DNA of 64,000 nucleotides from Emticicia fluvialis (GCF_024793945.1 NZ_JANUSD010000002.1:62001-126000); one strand, 5' to 3'; shown: positions 8,221-17,368, numbered from the stretch's first letter. Notes: generated from the sequence alone by a model not told the origin. Numbers and translations are program-made.

Positions 8221-9159
8221 ATGTTTCAATCGTACGCTGTAAAATATGCCAATCTGATTAAGACCAAAGCCACAGAATTGGGCTTTGATTTTTGTGGCAT
8301 ATCTAAAGCTGAGTTTCTGGAAGAAGAAGCCCCGCGCCTTGAGGCCTGGCTCAATAAGAACTACCATGGTAAAATGGCCTATATGGCCAATCATTTTGAT
8401 AAACGATTAGACCCCCGTAAGCTGGTTGATGGCGCAAAATCTGTAATTACACTAATTCTGAATTATTATCCGGAGCAAACCCTGCCTGAATCTGCCTCTG
8501 ACCTTAAATTGTCGAAATACGCTTATGGAACCGATTATCATTTTGTAATGAAAGACAAACTGAAAGATTTAGTAGAGGCAATAGCTGATGAAATAGGGGA
8601 AGTAAATGGCAGAGTGTTTGTTGATTCGGCACCGGTGATGGATAAAGTTTGGGCCAAAAAGAGTGGGGTAGGCTGGGTAGGTAAACACACCAACCTGATA
8701 AACTGCGAAATTGGCAGTTTTTTCTTTATCGGTGAGATTATCTGTGATTTGGAACTGGAACCAGATGGCCCTATAAAAGATTACTGTGGCACCTGCACGC
8801 GTTGTATAGACGCCTGCCCAACCGATGCAATTACCGAACCTTACGTGGTTGATGGCAGTAAATGTATCAGCTATTTTACAATAGAGCTGAAAGAAGCTAT
8901 TCCGGAAGAGATGAAAGGGAAGTTTAATAACTGGATGTTTGGCTGCGACATTTGCCAGGACGTATGCCCCTGGAACTCCTTTGCACGGCCTCACAAAACG
9001 GCACAGTTTGAGATGAATCCACAGTTAAAAGAATTTACCAGAAAAGACTGGGAAGAAATTACCGGAGAACTGTTTCAGGAAATCTTCAGGCGGTCAGCCG
9101 TCAAACGCACCAAACTGGAAGGGCTCCGAAGAAATATTGCTTTTCTTAAAGAGGACTAA
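8221..9159 (+). CDS. queG: Epoxyqueuosine reductase
   Basis: A 312-residue iron-sulfur enzyme that reduces epoxyqueuosine to queuosine in the anticodon wobble base of tRNA, using cobalamin. The N-terminus has the family pattern ELGFDFCGISKAEFL. The C-terminal half holds two [4Fe-4S] clusters in CGTCTRCIDACPTDAI and CDICQDVCPWNSFA. The motif DSAPVMDK (catalytic Asp) and the GWVGKHTNLI segment are also present. Length is normal for the short QueG form without C-terminal HEAT repeats. The ATG at 8221 is the only Met in the region before conserved sequence begins. Confidence 0.93.
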   Translation: MFQSYAVKYANLIKTKATELGFDFCGISKAEFLEEEAPRLEAWLNKNYHGKMAYMANHFDKRLDPRKLVDGAKSVITLILNYYPEQTLPESASDLKLSKYAYGTDYHFVMKDKLKDLVEAIADEIGEVNGRVFVDSAPVMDKVWAKKSGVGWVGKHTNLINCEIGSFFFIGEIICDLELEPDGPIKDYCGTCTRCIDACPTDAITEPYVVDGSKCISYFTIELKEAIPEEMKGKFNNWMFGCDICQDVCPWNSFARPHKTAQFEMNPQLKEFTRKDWEEITGELFQEIFRRSAVKRTKLEGLRRNIAFLKED

Positions 9160-9166
9160 AGATTCT

Positions 9167-9790
9167 TCATTTTAATTTATAATCTCTTATGTCTATTATA
9201 TTCTTGCAGAATGGGTATTCCTGTGGCTGGTTTGAGCAGATAATCAGCAGGCGGTTTTGGGTATGCTGTTCTACCTGGCTCAAATACCATCCTGAAGCCT
9301 GCGCATCCAGATTGGATGTCGGTTCGTCGAGCATTATAACCGGGCAATCAGAATAAAAAGCAAGCCCGAGTTTCAGTCTTTGCTTCATGCCTGACGAGAA
9401 ATTTTTGATTGATTTATCTTTGTGATGAGCCAGCTGAATCAACTCAAGAAACTGAACAGGAGAAATGTTGTTTTTAAGCGGCTTGAATTTGATATGGAAG
9501 TCTACCATTTCAAGCAGGGTAAATTCTTCAATCAATTCAAGGTAAGGAGCAGCAATGGTTATTTTCTTATAAAACTCTTCTATACTTAAAACCTTTCCGT
9601 TTTCAATATAGGCAAGCTGGCCTTCAGACTGTGGCAGAGAACCTGCAATTACTTGTAAAAGAGTGGATTTTCCGCTTCCATTGGGCCCGACAAACGTATA
9701 ACTCTCGTTACTCGAGAAGGTCAGGTTAGTGTTACGAAAAATCCATTCGTTTCTATATTTCTTGCCTATATTAGCCAGCTCAATTTTCAC
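9167..9790 (-). CDS. ABC transporter ATP-binding protein, CcmA-sized, linked to lpxA
   Basis: A 207-residue single ABC ATPase domain: Walker A GPNGSGKST, signature NFSSGMKQRLKLG, Walker B VIMLDEPTSNLD. The position after the D-loop where a switch His normally stands reads IICSNQPQE, so the H-loop histidine appears replaced by Asn. No permease gene is adjacent. The start overlaps the end of lpxA by 11 bases, making it the last gene of the lpxD operon. Its size and C-terminal pattern resemble CcmA, and a CcmB without CcmA lies 47 kb away, but this pairing is only a suggestion. Function in lipid export is the other option. Confidence 0.85.
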   Translation of the reverse strand: MKIELANIGKKYRNEWIFRNTNLTFSSNESYTFVGPNGSGKSTLLQVIAGSLPQSEGQLAYIENGKVLSIEEFYKKITIAAPYLELIEEFTLLEMVDFHIKFKPLKNNISPVQFLELIQLAHHKDKSIKNFSSGMKQRLKLGLAFYSDCPVIMLDEPTSNLDAQASGWYLSQVEQHTQNRLLIICSNQPQEYPFCKNIIDIRDYKLK

Positions 9791-10580
9791 TATCCAAGGC
9801 TTTTTTTAACGGGCTTTTGATGATTCCTCTTTCAGAATTAGAAATAAAATTCAATATTTCGTCACGTTCCGGTGTAGCAGGAAACTCAAGCTCAACCTGT
9901 GTTACAGCTTCATTATTATTTAAACCTTTCAGATAAATATAACGATAGATGTCCTGTATTTCTGCTATTTTCTCATCTGAATGCCCTCTGCGGCGCAAAC
10001 CTACCGAGTTGATACCCGCGTAAGAAAGCGGCTCACGGGCTGCCTTGATATAAGGCGGAACATCTTTTCTGATTTGTGAACAGCCACCAATATAAGTATG
10101 CTTGCCTATTTTAACAAATTGTTGCACGGCAGACATCCCACCTATATTGGCATAGTCTCCCACGGTAATATGGCCTGCCAATTGCACACAGTTGGCCAGA
10201 ATTACATTGTTGCCAACAATACAATCGTGGGCTATATGTGTATAAGCCATTATCAGGCAGTTAGAGCCAATTTCAGTGCGATACTTGTCTACGGTACCCC
10301 TGTTTACGGTAACACATTCTCTGATAGTGGTATTGTCGCCTATAATTGTTACGGTTTGTTCTCCTTTAAATTTTAGGTCCTGCGGAACAGCAGAAATAAC
10401 TGCTCCCGGAAAAATACGGCAATTTTTGCCGATTCGGGCACCCTCCATAATAATGGCGTGCGAGCCTATCCATGTCCCTTCTCCAATCTCAACGTCTTTA
10501 TTAATTACAGCAAATGGTTCTACAACTACATTATGTGCAATTTTGGCGTCTGGGTGTATGAATGCTAATGGTTGATTCAT
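9780..10580 (-). CDS. lpxA: UDP-N-acetylglucosamine acyltransferase
   Basis: A 266-residue left-handed beta-helix acyltransferase that adds the first hydroxyacyl chain to UDP-GlcNAc, opening lipid A synthesis. It begins PLAFIHPDAKIAHN and shows hexapeptide repeats to about residue 190. The catalytic His lies in MAYTHIAHDCIVGN. A helical C-terminal domain follows with LRRRGHSDEKI. Length matches LpxA. It is the third gene of the lpxD-lpxC/fabZ-lpxA-ABC operon, 58 bases after lpxC/fabZ, and overlaps the ABC gene. Confidence 0.95.
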   Translation of the reverse strand: MNQPLAFIHPDAKIAHNVVVEPFAVINKDVEIGEGTWIGSHAIIMEGARIGKNCRIFPGAVISAVPQDLKFKGEQTVTIIGDNTTIRECVTVNRGTVDKYRTEIGSNCLIMAYTHIAHDCIVGNNVILANCVQLAGHITVGDYANIGGMSAVQQFVKIGKHTYIGGCSQIRKDVPPYIKAAREPLSYAGINSVGLRRRGHSDEKIAEIQDIYRYIYLKGLNNNEAVTQVELEFPATPERDEILNFISNSERGIIKSPLKKALDSEN

Positions 10581-10638
10581 AATTGTTTGATTATTGCTTT
10601 AGAATGTTTTGCTTCATAAGACTGGTATCCATACCTGC

Positions 10639-12030
10639 TTATTTAGCTTTTTTAACAAGACGGGCCGTCATGTTTACGTCGCAAACAAGAGTTTTGCCTA
10701 CCCACGCTTCTCCATGCATTTTTGCTACACCCAGTTTCATGGGGTTTATTAGAGAGCATCTGATAATAAGTGTGTCGCCCGGTAACACATTTCTGTAAAA
10801 ACGGCAGTTATCTATACTTACCAGATACGGCCAGTACGCTTCTGGGTTTCCGGTAGAGGTAAGAACAAGCACACCACCTGTTTGCGCAATGGCTTCAATC
10901 TGAAGCACACCGGGCATAACGGGGTTTTCCGGGAAGTGACCCGTAAACTGCGGCTCGTTCATGGTAATATTTTTGATGCCTACTACGGTTTGGCCGTCCA
11001 GGTAAACAATTTTGTCAACCAGTGCAAACGGATAACGGTGTGGCAACAGCTTGGCAATATCATTTACATTAAACACCGGAGGAGTATTAGGGTCATACTG
11101 TGGGGCACTTTTGGCCGAGTCAAGCATTTGTTTTTTGATTTTCTTTGCTAACTCTACATTAGGCGTGTGACCCGGGCGGGCGGCCAGAATATGAGCTTTC
11201 AACGGGCGACCAACCAATGCCAGGTCTCCCATTACATCTAATAACTTATGTCTTGCAGGTTCATTAGAAAAACGCAGCGGTGTGTCGTTCAGCACGCCGG
11301 TTTTGCCTACCTGAATTTTAGGCTTGTTAAGTAGCTTTGATAAATTTTCAACTTCGTCTTCCGACACCTCCTTGTCAACAATCACAACGGCATTGCCAAT
11401 ATCGCCTCCTTTAATTAAGCCTGCTTTAAAAAGGGCTTCCAACTCATGCAAAAATACAAAAGTACGGCAAGGTGCAATTTCGTTCTTGAAAAGCTCGATA
11501 TTATGTAGCTGCGCATGCTGGCTGTGCAAGATGGCCGAGTTATAATCAACCATTGCCGTCAGGCGGTAGTCATTCAGTGGCAATGCTGCCAGTTCAATAC
11601 TGCGTTCGTCGTTGCGGTAATGAATAGCCTCGGTAACTTCGTAGTAGTTACGTAAAGAGGGTTGTTCTTCCACACCGGCTTCTTCCAGTAACTCAACAAA
11701 CTGAATTGCGCTTCCATCAAGAATAGGAATTTCAGGTCCATCAAGCTGAATCAGGACGTTATCAATCTGTAAGCCTACCAGGGCGGCCAGAATATGCTCG
11801 GTGGTATGTACGCGTGCACCTTCTTTTTCAAGCACTGTACCTCTTGAGGTATCTACCACATAATCTACATCGGCTTCAATGATTGGTTTATTGTCTAAGT
11901 CGATTCTCTGAAACTTATACCCATGATTAATCGGAGCAGGTTGAATGGTCAGCGTTACTTTTTCGCCTGTATGCAAACCTACGCCCGAAATTGAAACTTT
12001 CTTTTTTACGGTTTGTTGTTTTACGTTCAT
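10639..12030 (-). CDS. lpxC/fabZ: Bifunctional UDP-3-O-acyl-GlcNAc deacetylase / 3-hydroxyacyl-ACP dehydratase
   Basis: A natural fusion of about 463 residues found in Bacteroidota. The N-terminal 300 residues are LpxC, the zinc deacetylase committing UDP-GlcNAc to lipid A: GVGLHTGEKVTLT, zinc ligands in HTTEH and in ARHKLLDVMGD, and AHILAARPGH. After a short linker (QYDPNTPPVFN) the C-terminal part is FabZ: LLPHRYPFALVD, catalytic TGHFPENPVMPG and IEAIAQTGG. FabZ dehydrates 3-hydroxyacyl-ACP, the same substrate pool LpxA and LpxD use, so the fusion couples lipid A and fatty acid flux. I chose ATG 12030 (MNVKQQTVKK), which aligns with the E. coli LpxC start; ATG 12042 adds four residues. Confidence 0.95.
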   Translation of the reverse strand: MNVKQQTVKKKVSISGVGLHTGEKVTLTIQPAPINHGYKFQRIDLDNKPIIEADVDYVVDTSRGTVLEKEGARVHTTEHILAALVGLQIDNVLIQLDGPEIPILDGSAIQFVELLEEAGVEEQPSLRNYYEVTEAIHYRNDERSIELAALPLNDYRLTAMVDYNSAILHSQHAQLHNIELFKNEIAPCRTFVFLHELEALFKAGLIKGGDIGNAVVIVDKEVSEDEVENLSKLLNKPKIQVGKTGVLNDTPLRFSNEPARHKLLDVMGDLALVGRPLKAHILAARPGHTPNVELAKKIKKQMLDSAKSAPQYDPNTPPVFNVNDIAKLLPHRYPFALVDKIVYLDGQTVVGIKNITMNEPQFTGHFPENPVMPGVLQIEAIAQTGGVLVLTSTGNPEAYWPYLVSIDNCRFYRNVLPGDTLIIRCSLINPMKLGVAKMHGEAWVGKTLVCDVNMTARLVKKAK

Positions 12031-12062
12031 TGGCAATATCATATTTTTCGGTGTCAGCTAAT

Positions 12063-13121
12063 CTATACCTCTGTAAAGGCTCCCTCGCTGGTGAGCTCTT
12101 CCAAACGTTTTTCAAGTTCTCGTACCTGTTTTTCCAGAACAGGTAGTTTCCTGAAAATAGCTGTTGACCTCAGATAATCGTTAATCTCAAAGGCAGGTAC
12201 GCCCGAGACTGAAGTATTTTCTTTCTTAAAAGTTCTGTTAATACCAGACTTGGCTCCAATTTTAGTGCCATTCGGGATACTTATATGCCCCACTATACCA
12301 ACCTGGCCTGCTATAACACAGTTTTCGCCAATAATTGATGACCCCGCTACGCCTGTCTGTGCTGCAATGACGGTATTTTTGCCAACTTCTACATTATGGG
12401 CAATCTGCACCAGGTTGTCAATTTTTACACCCTGCCTTAAAATTGTAGACCCCATAGTAGCACAATCAATAGTGGTGTTGGCTCCTATACTTACATTATC
12501 TTCTAGAATAACGTTCCCCAATTGCGGAATAGCCCTATACGAACCATCAGGTTGTGGTGCAAAACCAAATCCATCGCTGCCAATTACTACACCTGCGTGC
12601 AAAACGCAGTTATTTCCGATTACCGTGTTGCTATACACCTTTGCACCTGCATAGATAATGGTATTGTTGCCCACGGTTACGTTGTCTCCAATATAAACCT
12701 GCGGATAAATTTTAACGTTTTTACCTATTTTTGAATTTTTACCTACATAAGCAAAAGCGGCCAGATAAATACCCTCTCCGAGTTCGGCTCCTTCGCCTGT
12801 ATAAGAGGGTTGTTCTATGCCAATCTTAGAAAAATTCAAAAACTTTTGGTATTCCTCAAGTAGCAGGGTAAATGATGAATAGGGGTTTTCTACAACAATA
12901 AGCGTGGCAGAAACACTTTTTTTGGGCTCAAATTCACGGCCAACAATTACAGCTGAGGCATTTGTGGTGTAGATAAACTGCTCATACTTTTGATTCGCAA
13001 GGAACGAAATATCACCAGCTTTACCTTCTTCTATTTTTGCTAAATTGTTGATTGTCAGGGATTCATCTCCTTTTACTTCTCCATTTAGCAGATGTGCTAT
13101 TTGCTTTATTGTAAATTGCAT
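12063..13121 (-). CDS. lpxD: UDP-3-O-(3-hydroxyacyl)glucosamine N-acyltransferase
   Basis: A 352-residue LpxD that adds the N-linked hydroxyacyl chain in lipid A synthesis. An N-terminal uridine-binding domain (MQFTIKQIAHLLNGEV onward) precedes a hexapeptide-repeat helix with catalytic His in NLVQIAHNVEVG. A C-terminal helix (LEKQVRELEKRLEEL) closes the trimer. The open frame extends to 13193, but those 24 residues are not family-like and the ATG at 13121 gives the normal N-terminus. It heads the operon with lpxC/fabZ 32 bases downstream. Confidence 0.94.
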   Translation of the reverse strand: MQFTIKQIAHLLNGEVKGDESLTINNLAKIEEGKAGDISFLANQKYEQFIYTTNASAVIVGREFEPKKSVSATLIVVENPYSSFTLLLEEYQKFLNFSKIGIEQPSYTGEGAELGEGIYLAAFAYVGKNSKIGKNVKIYPQVYIGDNVTVGNNTIIYAGAKVYSNTVIGNNCVLHAGVVIGSDGFGFAPQPDGSYRAIPQLGNVILEDNVSIGANTTIDCATMGSTILRQGVKIDNLVQIAHNVEVGKNTVIAAQTGVAGSSIIGENCVIAGQVGIVGHISIPNGTKIGAKSGINRTFKKENTSVSGVPAFEINDYLRSTAIFRKLPVLEKQVRELEKRLEELTSEGAFTEV

Positions 13122-13227
13122 ATAATACTTCAGCGAGTTTAAACTTTGCATGAGTTGGAAAATATACCACTTTGTTTTATTAAGTGTCGGCAAAATAATT
13201 TTTGTCGAAAATATTCTTAGAATAATG

Positions 13228-13235
13228 CAAAAATA
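13228..13235 (-). promoter_or_regulatory. Candidate -7 element of the lpxD operon
   Basis: TATTTTTG on the minus strand, 106 bases before the lpxD ATG and 19 bases past the HD gene stop codon. It would allow the lipid A operon to be transcribed separately from the HD gene. Confidence 0.3.
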
Positions 13236-13253
13236 CCTTACAACATAGCAAAA

Positions 13254-14489
13254 TCATTGCAAATATACATTTTTGCCCCAACATACATAGTATTTTTTAA
13301 CGATGTTGCTCAATGCCTTGATGGTCGGTAAATCAGAGGCATCGGCTATATCAACCACGTCTTTATTTTTGGTGCTGATGTAAATGGTCTCGTCTCCATG
13401 AACGTACCCTTTGTTACTTACATCGCCTTCAATAATAAAATAATGTAGCTCATTTTCAGGTATGCCGTTGTTAAGCAGCGACTGTTTTAATGAACTAATG
13501 AGTGTGTCGTCTATCGGGTTATTCGAAAGTTTGATTTTAAACAGATTTCGGTTCATCAAATCACGGCAGATGGTTGACAGAACTTTGTCAGAATGAAACT
13601 GCCACATTTTTATACAAGCCCAGATGTCGTAATCATCTAATTGTGTAAACGATTGCAAATAGGTATCATTGCTTTCAAATTCCTTTAAGGTAACGTTTTC
13701 TTTCAGAAAAACCATAAATGCCGGGTTGGCAAACAGTGTTTCTCCGATACGAATCAGCTCTCTTGCCCTGCTTATAATCTTAATCAGCATGGTTTCGGCG
13801 CAGATGGCGGTCTTGTGCAAATACACCTGCCAGTACATTAGCCTGCGGGCATTCAGGAAATTTTCTACGCTCAATACACCTTTTTCTTCTACAACCAGCT
13901 TATTGCCTGCTACATTAAGCATTTTTATAATTCTGTCTACACCAATGGTTCCTTCTGCTACGCCTGTAAAAAAACAGTCCCGGTTCAGATAGTCCATTCT
14001 GTCCATATCCAGTTGGCTTGAAATCAGCTGGTGGAAAAAATCACGCGCATAGTTGCCTTTAAACATTTGTATAGCCATAGTCAAACGTCCGTCAAACTGT
14101 TTATTGAGGCGGTCCATCAGCAGGGCAGAGATTTTTTCATGAGATACATCCTGCAGAATGCAACATTCAAGGACATGAGAAAACGGCCCGTGGCCAATGT
14201 CGTGCAGCAGAATGGCTATTTGTGCAGATTCAAACTCGGTTTCAGAAATAATATTTCCTTTAGATTGCAAAACCAGCAGAGCCTCCTGCATGAGGTGCAT
14301 GGCACCCATGGCATGGTGGAAACGTGTATGCAGGGCACCGGGGTAAACCAACTCTGCCATACCCAGTTGTTTGATACGGCGTAAGCGTTGAAAATAAGGA
14401 TGCTCAATCAGGTCATAGATTAAGTCAGAATAAATTGTTACAAATCCATAAACCGGGTCATTGAATATCTTTCTTTTATTGGTCGTCAT
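13254..14489 (-). CDS. HD-domain phosphohydrolase (dNTPase/SAMHD1-like)
   Basis: A 411-residue HD-superfamily protein. It starts KRKIFNDPVYGFV and has RLRRIKQLGMAELVYPGALHTR split over the family core: HTRFHHAMGA and LLHDIGHGPFSHVLE provide the metal-binding His and Asp residues. SQLDMDRMDYLNRD supplies the later Asp. Such proteins hydrolyse dNTPs or related phosphates in the cytoplasm; the substrate is not evident here. The frame is open to 14570, but ATG 14489 matches homologous starts and lies 44 bases after a -7-like motif. It lies 132 bases upstream of lpxD on the same strand. Confidence 0.85.
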   Translation of the reverse strand: MTTNKRKIFNDPVYGFVTIYSDLIYDLIEHPYFQRLRRIKQLGMAELVYPGALHTRFHHAMGAMHLMQEALLVLQSKGNIISETEFESAQIAILLHDIGHGPFSHVLECCILQDVSHEKISALLMDRLNKQFDGRLTMAIQMFKGNYARDFFHQLISSQLDMDRMDYLNRDCFFTGVAEGTIGVDRIIKMLNVAGNKLVVEEKGVLSVENFLNARRLMYWQVYLHKTAICAETMLIKIISRARELIRIGETLFANPAFMVFLKENVTLKEFESNDTYLQSFTQLDDYDIWACIKMWQFHSDKVLSTICRDLMNRNLFKIKLSNNPIDDTLISSLKQSLLNNGIPENELHYFIIEGDVSNKGYVHGDETIYISTKNKDVVDIADASDLPTIKALSNIVKKYYVCWGKNVYLQ

Positions 14490-14533
14490 CAAAGAGTATC
14501 TGGTATGGCCGCTTCCGATATCGGCATTGGGCG

Positions 14534-14541
14534 CAAATGTA
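14534..14541 (-). promoter_or_regulatory. Candidate -7 element of the HD gene
   Basis: TACATTTG on the minus strand, 44 bases before ATG 14489. It argues against the longer start at 14570, which lies upstream of it. Confidence 0.4.
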
Positions 14542-14846
14542 TAAATGAATTTTGTCAGGTTTTCAGACAATCAACATAAACAAGACGTAATTGGTTGTGA
14601 AAAGGCTGAAAATGATAATGAAATTTATTATTTATTTTTCAGATAAGTGAAATTGACACCCAAAACCCACCGATTAATTAGACAGGCTAATGGCCTACTA
14701 AAGATTAGGTTTTTAAAAATTGTGGGTTTTATACGACTGAAAGCCCGAAATATATGATGTAACCGGAATATCGCTCTGAAATTTTTACTGATTAGCATTT
14801 ATTATTAAAATGATAAAAATCATCAAATTTTAAAAAGTAATTTTTG

Positions 14847-14854
14847 TAGATTTG
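14847..14854 (+). promoter_or_regulatory. Candidate -7 element of the PAP2 lipoprotein gene
   Basis: TAGATTTG, 45 bases before ATG 14900. The alternative TTG start at 14852 lies inside this motif, which favours the downstream ATG. Confidence 0.45.
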
Positions 14855-14899
14855 CATTTAATAATTGTGTTTTTTTTAGTTTTAGTTTTTACACTACTC

Positions 14900-16258
14900 A
14901 TGATTAAAAAATTATCTCTCATTCTGAGCGCTGCTCTGATGGGCTTGCTGTTTAATGCCTGTAAACCAAAAGGCGATGCAAAAGTCTACAACGCTAAAGC
15001 TGCTGATCCTGAGCTTTATCACCAGTCAGTAGAATTGCTTACGGATGTTATTATCCATGACATTTTCAAACCGCCTGTGGCAAGCCGCATTTATGCCTAC
15101 GCCAATCTGGCCGGGTACGAAGCCATGGTGCCGGGTTTTCCGGAGTATCAGACAATGGGAGGTAGGCTGAAAGGATATAAAGAAGGCCCACAGCCCGAAG
15201 CAGGTAAAGAATACTGTTTTCCGCTTGCCAGTACCAAAGCCTTTTTGAAAGTGGCCAGAACGCTTACTTTTTCAGGTAATTTCTTTGATGATTACGAAAA
15301 AGGCTTCTTTAAAAAATATGAAGACATGGGTATACCCGAAGATGTGATGCAGCGCTCAATGGCCTATGGCGACAGTGTAGCTGCTCATGTAATGCGTTAT
15401 TCGGGTGGCGACAAATATAAACAGACCCGCGGTATCAGATTTACTGTAACCAATCAGCCGGGTACCTGGGTGCCTACACCACCGGCCTATGCCGATGCCT
15501 GCGAACCCGAATGGAACAAAATTCGTGCTTTTGCGCTTGACTCGTCTGGCCAATACCCGCCACCACCACCGCCCATGTATAATAAAGACAGAAAAAGTGC
15601 TTTCTGGAAAGAAACCTTTGAGGTTTATGAGCTTGGCAAAAAACTAACCGAAGAGCAAAAACGCATTGCGTGGTTCTGGGATGATAACCCGTTTGTGATG
15701 AACGTAATGGGGCACGTGATGTTTGCCAATAAAAAAATGACGCCCGGAGGCCATTGGCTTGCCATTCACACCACGGTTTCGCGCAAAACAAAGGCCTCTT
15801 TCCAGAAAAGTGTTGAGGGGTACATGCTTGCATCAGTGGCACTACTTGATGGCTTTATCAGTTGCTGGAGAGAAAAATACCGCAGCGTAAAAGTTCGCCC
15901 AGAGACCGTAATCAATCAGGAACTAGACCCCAAATGGCAGCCATTTTTACAAACACCGCCATTTCCTGAATATACAAGCGGCCATAGCACCATTTCGGCA
16001 GCGGCAGCAGAGGTGTTAAGCTTTGTGCATGGAGATAAAGTTGCCTTTACCGATTCTACAGAATATAAGCACGGCCACGGCGTTATGTCGTTTCAGTCGT
16101 TCAGAGAAGCCGCACTTATGGCCAGTGTCAGCCGTTTATATGGCGGTATTCACTATTGGTCAGGATGCGACGAAGGCAATAAATGTGGTATAAAAATCGG
16201 GCAGCACGTGTTGCAGGTTGCCCAAACCAGAAGAAAAACCAGTGTTGCTGCCAAATAA
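14900..16258 (+). CDS. PAP2 / vanadium-dependent haloperoxidase-like lipoprotein
   Basis: A 452-residue exported lipoprotein with a lipobox LLFNAC near residue 20. The C-terminal third carries the acid phosphatase/haloperoxidase residues in order: KVRPETVI, the PEYTSGHSTISAA loop and SRLYGGIHYW. Family members hydrolyse phosphate esters or, with vanadate, oxidise halides. Which activity applies here cannot be told from sequence. A run of prolines (PPPPPP, around residue 222) lies in the N-terminal half. The gene has its own likely promoter and ends at a strong terminator, so it is probably monocistronic. Confidence 0.83.
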   Translation: MIKKLSLILSAALMGLLFNACKPKGDAKVYNAKAADPELYHQSVELLTDVIIHDIFKPPVASRIYAYANLAGYEAMVPGFPEYQTMGGRLKGYKEGPQPEAGKEYCFPLASTKAFLKVARTLTFSGNFFDDYEKGFFKKYEDMGIPEDVMQRSMAYGDSVAAHVMRYSGGDKYKQTRGIRFTVTNQPGTWVPTPPAYADACEPEWNKIRAFALDSSGQYPPPPPPMYNKDRKSAFWKETFEVYELGKKLTEEQKRIAWFWDDNPFVMNVMGHVMFANKKMTPGGHWLAIHTTVSRKTKASFQKSVEGYMLASVALLDGFISCWREKYRSVKVRPETVINQELDPKWQPFLQTPPFPEYTSGHSTISAAAAEVLSFVHGDKVAFTDSTEYKHGHGVMSFQSFREAALMASVSRLYGGIHYWSGCDEGNKCGIKIGQHVLQVAQTRRKTSVAAK

Positions 16259-16261
16259 TAT

Positions 16262-16303
16262 AACAAAGACGAGCCTTGTGAAAACGAGGCTCGTCTTTGT
16301 TTA
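16262..16303. terminator. Bidirectional terminator between PAP2 gene and tsaD
   Basis: A perfect 15-bp stem (AACAAAGACGAGCCT, 16262-16276, with 16287-16301) has a 10-base loop. It lies between two convergent genes and its A/T-rich base serves both strands. Confidence 0.85.
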
Positions 16304-16320
16304 AGAGCGCTTAATGTATT

Positions 16321-17352
16321 TTACCATTCCATACGTGGCAGGGGGCTTACCTCTTGCGACGTAAACTCGCCTTTCTGATACTTAAAATGGGCAGCCATGG
16401 CAATCATGCCGGCGTTATCTGTACAGTATTCAAATGCCGGAATATACACCTGCCATTTTTCCTTTTCTCCCATTTCAAGTATCGCTTTTCTAAGTCCTGA
16501 ATTGGCCGACACCCCACCTGCAATGGCAACTTCTTTAATATTTAGCTCGCGGGCTGCCCTGCGTAGTTTCTGTAAAAGCATTTTTATTAAAGTGTGCTGC
16601 ACGCTTGCACAAATATCAGCTATGTTTTCTTCAATAAAATCTGGTTTCTTAGCCTGATTTGCCTTTAAAAAGTACAAAATAGAAGTTTTTATACCACTGA
16701 ATGAAAAATTGTAACCCGGCATTTCAGACAACGGAAACTCAAAAGCATGAGGGTTTCCCTGTTGGGCATATTTGTCAACCAGTGGCCCGCCCGGATACGG
16801 CAAACCCAACAATTTGGCGGTTTTGTCAAAGGCTTCTCCAACGGCGTCATCCTGAGTTTCGCCTATTATTTCCATTTGCAGGTAATCTTTCACCAGCACA
16901 ATCTGGGTGTGGCCACCGCTAACAGTGAGGCACAAAAAAGGAAACGAAGGCGCAGGCTTATCAATAAAATGTGCCAGTACATGCGCCTGAATATGATTAA
17001 CCTCAATAAGCGGTATATCAAGCCCTAAAGCCATGGCTTTGGCAAACGAAGTGCCTACCAGCAGCGAGCCCAGAAGCCCCGGGCCACGCGTAAAAGCTAT
17101 AGCATTTAGCTGATTTTTTGTTATATTTGCTTTTTTTAAGGCATTTTCTACCACCGGAAGTATATGCTGCTGGTGAGCGCGCGAGGCCAGCTCGGGTACT
17201 ACACCGCCAAAACGCTCGTGAATTATCTGGCCGGCAACAATGTTGGAGCAGATTTTACCGTTAGAAATAACAGCTGCTGATGTTTCGTCACAGGACGATT
17301 CAATTGCTAGGATATTCAATACTTTAGACAAAATTTTGTGTTTGAAGGTCAA
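16321..17352 (-). CDS. tsaD: tRNA N6-threonylcarbamoyladenosine transferase, TsaD
   Basis: A 343-residue Kae1/TsaD/YgjD ATPase that transfers the threonylcarbamoyl group to A37 of ANN-decoding tRNAs. It has ILAIESSCDETSAAV at the N-terminus, the metal motif EVNHIQAHVLAH, LTVSGGHTQIVLV, EAFDKTAKLLGLPYPGGP and AIAGGVSANSGLR. No ATG precedes the conserved region, so the start is non-ATG: TTG at 17352 is used here, and a TTG ten codons downstream is possible. A -7-like motif lies 16 bases upstream of 17352. The divergent neighbour is tamB, also with a TTG start. Confidence 0.93.
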   Translation of the reverse strand: MTFKHKILSKVLNILAIESSCDETSAAVISNGKICSNIVAGQIIHERFGGVVPELASRAHQQHILPVVENALKKANITKNQLNAIAFTRGPGLLGSLLVGTSFAKAMALGLDIPLIEVNHIQAHVLAHFIDKPAPSFPFLCLTVSGGHTQIVLVKDYLQMEIIGETQDDAVGEAFDKTAKLLGLPYPGGPLVDKYAQQGNPHAFEFPLSEMPGYNFSFSGIKTSILYFLKANQAKKPDFIEENIADICASVQHTLIKMLLQKLRRAARELNIKEVAIAGGVSANSGLRKAILEMGEKEKWQVYIPAFEYCTDNAGMIAMAAHFKYQKGEFTSQEVSPLPRMEW

Positions 17353-17368
17353 AAAACCTTTTCTGTTA

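Larger units (their letters stand above)
14490..14899. other. Divergent intergenic region, HD gene / PAP2 gene
   Basis: This AT-rich stretch of about 410 bases holds candidate -7 elements for both flanking genes (14534-14541 minus, 14847-14854 plus). I see no gene, RNA or clear repeat in the rest. Confidence 0.5.

Noticed and set aside
12250..12654. A 134-codon plus-strand frame inside lpxD.
   Set aside because: It mirrors the hexapeptide repeats of LpxD and has no independent signal.
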